From contig NC_037668.1 of NCBI RefSeq assembly GCF_003255815.1, forward strand, positions 66,957,196 through 67,021,195: a stretch of 64,000 nucleotides of DNA, given 5' to 3'. Made by a program: the position numbers and the translations under genes. The notes below the pieces were generated by a model that was not told the DNA's origin, did not search any database, and saw only the letters and a program-made list of their open reading frames with translations. The stretch's first letter is position 1; each line of letters opens with the position of its first letter. The DNA comes from Theropithecus gelada. Taxonomy: Eukaryota; Chordata; Mammalia; Primates; Cercopithecidae. This document shows positions 53,001-62,000 of the stretch, piece by piece.

Positions 53001-56000
53001 TTCCTTCCTTCCCTCCCTCCCTTTTTTTTCTTCCCTCCTTCCCTTGCTTTCTTCTTTCATTATTTATTTATGTCAATATATACTCATGGATTCTTATTTT
53101 ATCCAGTGGTGTGTAATTTGTTACTGTCATTGTTTTCATTGTTTTGATGCTCAAAATTTCCCAAAGTTAGCCAATGGAAGCCCCTTCAAGCTGGCTTTTT
53201 TGTCCTTTTAACATGTACCCATCATTTTTTGAGTTATTTCTTTCTTTCTCTTTTTTTAGATAGAGATGAGTCTCACTATATTACCCAGGCTGGTCTCCAA
53301 CTCCTGGCTTCCAGCAGTCCTCCTGCCTTAGCCTCCCAAAAGTGCTGGGATTACAGGCATGGGCCACGATGCCCAACGAAGTTCTTTCTTTTTGACAAAA
53401 TAAGATCTTCCAGGTTCATCTTGCTTTTTCCAGTCTCAACCCTGGAAATCAGCTGTTTCTCCAAGGAGTTCTGATTCTTTTGGGCAGAGAATATTATTTA
53501 GAAGCTAAGATCTGGGTGCCGAATGTACTCATTGTTGTGGGACTATTATTGCTTATAGGCCCACTTAGCATACAGAGCTAGAAAACATAGGCCGGGTGTG
53601 GTGGCTCACACCTATAATCCCAGCAGTTTGGGAGGCCAAGGCAGGTGGATCACCTGAGGTCAGGAGTTGGAGACCAGCCTGGCCAACATGGTAAAACCCC
53701 CATCTCTACCAATAATACAAAAATTAGCCGGGCATGGTGGCACGTGCCTATAATCCTAGCTACTTGGGAGGCTGAGGCAGGAGGATCGCTTGTACTCAGG
53801 AGATGGAGGTTGCAGTGATCTGAGATCGTGCCCTTGCAGTCCAGCCTAACAAGGTGAAACTCTGTCTCAAGAAAAAAAAAGAAACATATATTTACAAATA
53901 TATATATATATATGCATATACACACACATGTACACACATGTGTTACATATACACACATATACATGTGTGTAAGTTTACAGATATAAATATAGGTCAGTAT
54001 ATTTATTGATCTCTCAATTTCTCTCTCTCTGTCACACACACACACAAACACACACACACACACACACACACGAATTCGTATGTATTTGTCTCCATCCAGT
54101 TCCCAACCCATAGCACAGGGATTATTCTAGCCTCTTTCCATATTTTTAACCCCCTTCCCCAAGTCTGAAAAACCTGCTTTATGTTATCCACAATATATTT
54201 ACTTATTGTTCAATCCTAGCATTTACAAATAGTAGTTTCAGAATTGTTAACTCACTGCAATAAACAAACCTACCAAATTAGAGTTTAACATTTATTTATA
54301 GTTCCTTTTGTCTTTAACCTAAAGGTATATCTATAGTTCGAATACTATGTTTGGAAATTACTTGCGTGTGTTCATACCCCTTCTTCCCTTTCAGTGTGAT
54401 TATGTTATTTATCTGAAATACAGTTAGGCTTATATATTTCTGTTGTGTTCCATTTGAGAGCCACCCCTCAATTTTCCTTATTTATTTCTTTATAAGAATG
54501 TAAAACATTAACATGGTTCTAAAAGTCAAATCTATACAAAAAGAAGTGTATTGCCCTCTAGCTAGTCCTTTTATCCCATTTGCCTTCATTTGATTCTTTC
54601 AATTCCATTCTTTTCATCTCATTAGTTTCTGGCTATCCTTTCTGTCTGTCCGTTTGCATAAACATATATACATATATTTTCTCATTTTCCCTTCTTTTAT
54701 ATACAAAATATAACATACTATACTCTGTTGACTTTGCTTCTTCTACTTAAAAATATATGCTAAAACCACTTAATTCCCAGAAATCTTTCTCATTTCATTT
54801 ACAGCTGAATAATTCCCCATCATATGGCTGTTTCATAGTTTATTCAACCAGCCTCCTGTATATGGGCATTTAGGTGGTTTCCAATATTTAGCTATTACAA
54901 ATAAGGACTTCTTTCTACCTTTTTTGTTCAATTCTCTCTCCCTCTTTATGTGTGTCTTGTTCCTGGCAGCACACCCAGGAGGATTTACAGCAACTGAGGT
55001 CAGACTTGGATGCAGTTTCTATGAAATGTGACAGCTTTCTCCATCAGTCTCCATCTAGTTCAAGTGTCCCAACTCTGCGCTCAGAACTGAATCTTCTGGT
55101 GGAGAAGATGGACCATGTCTATGGTCTCTCTACTGTATATCTGAATAAGTGAGTGAGCTGAGGTTTTGGGCCCAAGGGCAATATTTTCCATTGGGATAAG
55201 AAAGAGAAAGGCTTAGAGTGTTTCATGAATAATGGAGAGAGATTATAGATCCTGAAGAGCATGTACTGATAATGAGAGGTCTTGGCTTTAGTTCCTGGTA
55301 ACATTAAGTAGGTTCATTTGGACTGCAGTGTAGAAGTGCCAGTGATATGGATGGGGAATTAATTTGCAATGTTACGACTATGATTTACTTCACTTCTGTT
55401 TGATTAAATATTTCTGAAAATAATACTTAATGGAATGAAGAGAAAGGAAGAGAAACTAAAGAATAAAACGAAAAGTTTTTAGTTGAACTAGGTATTAGAC
55501 TTTGCAGGTCTTCCCTTTTCCCACCCATCTCTACCCATGACTTTGAAGAGTAGCACATCTTAAACTCTTCATAGTGTAAAATGGGTTTCTGGCTTCATGC
55601 CTTTCCTCCATGAGTCCACCACGTGTATGCATGTTCCAGTGCCACTTAGAACTTTATTTTGAATTGGCTTAAATTGGCAGCATAAAAACCATGTTTACTT
55701 GTTTTCAGAAAACCCTGTCAATATCTAAAAATGGTGGCATTGATTTTGGTCATTTTGTTTTATGAACCTCTCTATAGCACTCCAGGTACATAACCCTGGC
55801 TCCTAAAATTCATGTGTTAATGAAGGAATGTGTATTTGTCCCCATAGGTTAAAGACAGTTGATGTTATAGTACGTAGCATACAGGATGCCGAACTCTTGG
55901 TCAAAGGTTATGAGATTAAGCTGAGTCAAGAAGAAGCAGTACTGGCAGATCTCTCAGCTCTGGAGGCCCATCGGTCAACATTACGGGTGAGTTGCTCTGA

Positions 56001-59000
56001 GTTTCTTAGGAGGCTGACTTAACATATTCGTCGCTTTGGGTTAGCAGAGAAATGCAGTTTTGGATGGCATGACAGTGATTTAAATTAGCGTTTGAATAAG
56101 GCAGAATGCCATATTAAACATATTTTAATATGTATTCGAAGAAGAAGGGACTGAGAAGTATGTCTAGCTAGAAAGGCAAGAGAAAGGAGTATGTTTTTCG
56201 ATTTATTTTTTCCCTTTTCACCTGAATAAAATCATGGCTTAATTGGATACAGTCAATGGTTGTGCCCTAAGTTTATAAATCACTTAGCTGTTATCTAATT
56301 TGATTCTCACAAGTCACTCTGTGAGGTGGACAAGAAGAGATTTTTATTTCCATTTACAGATGAGAAAACCAAAACTTAGTCTGGCTAAATGACTTATCTT
56401 GGTTTCATATGTTATAAGTGGGGAAGCCAGGTTTCAAACACAAGTACTATGCACATTTCTCTATAGAGTACTGTCTGTCCTTGACATCCCAGTGTGCATC
56501 AGGAAAGCAGAGACCATGACATGTGGAGGCAGTCCTGCCACAAACGTTCCAGGGCACAATCACAGATACAATGTGGAATTAGCTGTAGACCACGTCCTTG
56601 TTTCCTACCTTAGACTGACTCCTTTTTAGCATGGAAAATACACAGCCTGTTTCTGTACTTATGTTTCCATAGCACTGGTTTAGTGATGTGAAGGACAAGA
56701 ATTCAGTGTTTTCAGTCCTGGATGAGGAAATTGACAAGGCCAAGGCAGTGGCAGAGCAGATGAGTCGTCTGACGCCAGAGCGAAACCTGGATTTGGAGCG
56801 CTATCAGGAAAAAGGCTCCCAGCTGCAGGAGCGTTGGCACCGAGTCATTGCCCAACTCGAGATTCGGTGAGTGGTGGCCCCACCTTTTTCTCCTATCAGA
56901 GTTCAGGGACTAGGTCTTAAACAAAAACAGAGTTATATCTGTACGTTTATATTTAAAGGTAGAAATGTATAGGGAGAGGTGGAAATTTAAAAACCACATA
57001 AATTCTGGACAAGATAAGTGATAGAAAAGTGAGACCCGCAATCCCAAAGCAGATGTAATGCCTCTCCTGTGTCCCAGGTCTTTTCTAGTTAAGACGTTGA
57101 TGTCAGTGGCTTCCTGGAATGTAGACTTGAAAGGTCACTTCTCAAGGACAAAACCTATACTCTAGTTCTTGTTTTATTAGCTTTGTATCCAAATATGAGC
57201 CATTTTTTCATGATGGGGCTTTACGGAATTTCTTGCTTTCATCTCATTTGCTAATTCAGTAACTTTTCATCTCTGTTACTAGAGGTCCTGCTTCTAATGA
57301 CAGATATAAATAGGAAGGATAGAAACTGCACCTTTTGGAGGCTAAGCTGGTTAGGGAAATTTGTAGGGAGAGGAGCTTAACAGCTCATGTAAGTTTTCAT
57401 TCTAATTGGAGTATTATCACAAAGCTGGTTAGACTAAGAGAAGTCTAACCAGGAAGTAACAGGAAATAATGACTATTTTTCACTTCTCTCCCCTCTCTGC
57501 CCTGAGAAATTATAGTGATTCACAAATCATAGCTGTGCTATACTGACAGATACTCTGTCATCAGGGAATAGAACTGTACAGCCAATACTACCTTATTGGT
57601 CACCCCGGTAATTCTTGGCAACGTAGGTGAAAAACTTGACAAGGATTATTGTGGGATGCTAGACCACAAGGCAGCATCCAGGGCTAGCAGGTCACGACTG
57701 GTTCTACTCACTTTTTCGACCATAGGGTGCTGATACATGCATAGGTCTCACTCAGCCTTACATCGCTGTTCCCCATAGATAAAGATGGATCATTTGTGGT
57801 CAAGCCCAACTGGACACATGGGTTAAAGAGGGAATTACCTCATTTACCTTACTGTATTTGTACCAAGGTATCTGATAGCAGTTTCCCTTTGTTCTTCTAG
57901 CCAATCTGAACTAGAAAGTATCCAGGAAGTTCTGGGAGATTACCGAGCCTGCCATGGAACTCTCATCAAGTGGATTGAGGAAACCACTGCCCAGCAGGAA
58001 ATGATGAAGCCAGGCCAGGCAGAGGATAGCAGAGTGCTTTCGGAGCAGCTCAGCCAGCAGACAGTGAGTGTGGTATTAGCTCTGGAGGGAAGAGTTAGAA
58101 ATTTAAATTTTGTTTATCATAAAAGAAAATGATGTACTAGCAATTAAAGCTTCCTCCAAATGGAAGATATTCCAAGTTCCCTTTTCTTAGCGTGGTTTGA
58201 ACAGGATGGTCCCAAGATATTGGCTTTGCATTTAGACTAGAGAACCTGTCAGGTACCTTCAGGTACCTTCAGTTCTGAGTTTCTGTAACTGTATTGAAAC
58301 CACTAGATGGACAGATTAAAATTGTCTTTATTTTGTTTCTTTAGATTACATTTTATTTTACTAGGATTAGATATGGGGTTTTGAAAACCAAGAGAAAATT
58401 CTAAGTAGATGAAAATGATTCTTTTTTTTTTTTTTTTGAAAATGATTCATTTTAAGCATTTTTGTTGTTGGCATTTTGTTTTGTTTTGTTTAGCATTATG
58501 GTTAAGAGTATGAGGCCGGGCGCGGTGGCTCACACCTATAATCCCAGCACTTTGGGAGGCCAAGGTGGGCAGATCACGGGGTCAGGAGATAGAGACCATC
58601 CTGACTAACACGGTGAAACTCCGTCTCTACTAAAAATACAAAAAATTAGCCGGGTGTGGTTCTGTAGTCCCAGCTACTCGGGAGACTGAGGCAGGAGAAT
58701 GGCGTGAACCCAGGAGGCGGAGCTTGCAGTGAGCTGAGATCATGCCGCTGCACTCCAGCCTGGGCAACAGAGTGAGACTCCATCTCAAAAAAAAAAAAGT
58801 ATGAGATCTGGAGTTGTATTGCCTGGATTCCAATCCTGGCTCACTTATCTGCTATAAGCCTTTGAAGAAGTTATTTAGCCTCGCAGTGTTCTACTTCCTT
58901 ATCAATAAAATGGACATAGTTTGTTATTTATTTAACCTTATGAGATTATTGTTGCTAGGATTAACTGAAGTGATACATATAAAATACTTAGAATAGTAGT

Positions 59001-62000
59001 TCTCAAAGTGTGGACCCCAGACTAGCAGCATCCGTATCACCTGGGGACGTGTTAGGAGTGCAGGTTCTTGGATCCAGCACAGTGGCTCCTGCCTGTAATT
59101 GCAGCACTGTGGGAGGCTGAGGCAGGGGGATCACTTGAGGAAAGGAGTTTGAGACCAGCCTGGTTAAGAAAGTGAGAACTTGTCTCTACAAAAGATTAAA
59201 AAGACAAAAAAGTGCAAATTTGTGAACCCAAACCCACTGAACCAGAAACTCTGGAGGTGAGGCCCCACAGTATGTGTTTTAACCACCCTTTCCAGCAATT
59301 CTGATGCAGCTAAGGTTTGAAAACTACTGCCTTAGAACATAGTAAATATTCAGCTGTTTCAATGGTGGTAATGGCAATGATAATGTTGTGATATTTTGCT
59401 TCCTAGGCTCTATTTGCAGAAATTGAGAGAAATCAGACAAAACTGGATCAATGTCAAAAATTTTCCCAGCAGTATTCTACTATTGTAAAGGTAACTTTAC
59501 CACATCCCAAAAAGAACATGAATCATCACCAGCTCAGGAAAACCTACATCTTCACTGTAGGTTCTATTTCTGGACAAATTAAGCAGAGTTCTTATGCTAG
59601 AAGCTGGCCTGATCCTTCAGTTAAGCAGATGTATAGTTCCTGCAACCCTATGTTTGGGGTTGCTTGGAGAAGTAGTAGATGTTGGCTGCGATTTGAGGAA
59701 TCTCCATTTGCATGACGTAGGCCATTTAAACTTAACATGGCAAAAACAGAATGTTTGGGTTTTCTTCTTAAATATGCTTCTTACTTGTCTTTCCTATCTC
59801 GGAAATAGTATTGCCATTTTTTTGTAGTTGCTGAGGCAAAAAACCCAGGAGTCATCCTAAACTCTCGTCTTTGCCTTAAGCTTTATATTCTCCGTTGGCT
59901 CTGTCTTCAGGCATGTCCCAAATCTGACTACCTGTCATTATCTCCCCCTATATTTCCCTAGTTCACATTCCAGTGAAGAATCTTGTACTGAAGACTACTA
60001 CAGTACCCTCTGAGCTGGTCTCTTGCTTCTGCTCTGGCCCCCACAGGCTGTTTTCCCACACAGTAGCCAAAATCGCCTTTTTAGAACATATTGCATGTCA
60101 CTGAATCTTAGACTCCATTGATTACAAGCTACACTATAATTTTCTGCATGCCAAAAAGAGGAAAAAAGAAGAAACTCTGCCAATTATGTAACATGCCATT
60201 GATTCTAAGATATATTCCAATTTGAAAGACTAAAATGTGGAGAAAATATGTACCTTAGAATAGATGAAATATGGTAAATAAGATCATGTCAATAAAAGTC
60301 ATAATAAAATTCTAAATCCTTACATGGTTTGTAAGGCCGTGAATAATTTAGCTCTCCCCTATTTCTCTTAGAACATCTTTAAAGAAAAATGACTTGAGAC
60401 CAGGTGTGGTGGCTTATACTTGTAATCCCAGCACTTTAGGAGGCCAAGGCAAGAGGGTTACTTGATTCCAGAAGTTTGAGACCAGCCTGGGCAACACATC
60501 AAGATCCCATCATTACAAAAAATTTTTTAAATTAGCTGGGTGTAGTGGTGTGCACCTGTAGTCCCAGCTCCTCAAGAGGCTGAGGTGGGAGGATCACTTG
60601 AGCCTGGGACATTGAGGCTATTGAGCCATGATTGTGTCACTGCACTCCAACCTGGGCAACTCTGTCTCCAAAAAAAAGAAAAAAATAACTTGAGATTATT
60701 GTATATTTATTTGTTTATTCTGTGACTCTTACTAGAATATAAGTTCCAAGGGAGCAAAGTTTTTCCTGACTTGTTTCTCAGTATGTGTGTGTAGCACTCA
60801 AAACAATGGCAAGTACATAGAAGATGCTTAACAAATACTTTTGAATGAAGGCATTCCTTTAGTTAATAACAGAACACTCACTGTAAGAAAGAGTTGAGTT
60901 CAAACCCTTCACCATTTTCCAGGCTTACTTTGAGTATGCACTTAGCATATGTTTCTGTTACTATATCTATAAAATGAGAACAATAATACCTCACTGAGTG
61001 ATTGCAAAGATTAAATGAGATAATGTATACATAGGACCATGCCTCAAACTTAAAGTGCACTTAGCAAGTGGTAGCGATTGCTTTGATTATAATTATTTTA
61101 ATGTTGCTACTACTATTTTTTATGGATTCCTTTACAAATTCATTCCTTGTTTTCCTTGTACTCAAGAGTTTTTTTAAGTAGACAGCAGAAGGACGTTTTA
61201 GGCAAAGGAACTGCATAATCCCAGGCAGAGAAGAATGAAAATACTTGATTATAGAGGAAATAGAGAGTATTCTGGTATAGCTAGAAGGCATAATAAGGAA
61301 CAGTGACTATGGAAAATGAGAGGTGAGATTGGGGCCAACCCATGACAGGCCTTGTTTCATTGTTTTGGCTTTGTCTTCTATTCTTGCTTCTCAGAGTGTT
61401 ATCTTTGAACCAGTAGCATCAGTATCGCCTGGGAGCTTATTAGAAATGTAGAATCTCAGACCTGCTGAATCAGATTGTGCATTTTAATAAGATCCCCATA
61501 TAATTTATATGCATGTTGGTGTTTGAAAAGCTCTATTCTAGATCACTGAAAGCTTTTTAAGGAGAAGAATGATGTGGTCATCTTTGGGTTTTAGAAAAAG
61601 TATTCTGGTGGAACAATAGAGAATAGATTGAGATGAGACTAGAAGCAGTGAAAGTACATAAGAGGCTACTGCACTCATAAGGCTACTTCATGTGAGAGAA
61701 GAAGCAAGTAGACTAGGGCAGAACTTGCAGGGTTGCAGAGGAAGTGGCAGAATAATATGGTAAAATGACAACACTGGTTTAGGGATTAGAAAACTAAGAT
61801 TCTAATCTTGACTCTGTTACTTACCCACTTAGTTAATTAGGGAAATTCACATCCCATCTCTGGGTTTCACTTTCCCCACAGATGAGATGAAAGGGTTGGT
61901 CAGACTGCAACTAAGGGGTCAGCAAACTATGACCCACAGGCCAAATCTTGTCCACACACCTGTTTTTGTATGGCCAATGAGAAAAGGTTGAAAAGAAAAT

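Larger units (their letters stand above)
59830..60855 (+). mobile_element. L2 element with two insertions
   Basis: GAGCTGGTCTCTTGCTTCTG and CACACAGTAGCCAAAATCGC, then AAATCCTTACATGGTTTGTA, then the 3' end CAAGTACATAGAAGATGC. It is interrupted by an unnamed 184-base insert (60101-60284) and an Alu (60399-60691). Confidence 0.8.

Noticed and set aside
53895..54072. CRISPR-like or tandem gene array
   Set aside because: It is a dinucleotide microsatellite; no spacer structure and a primate genome.
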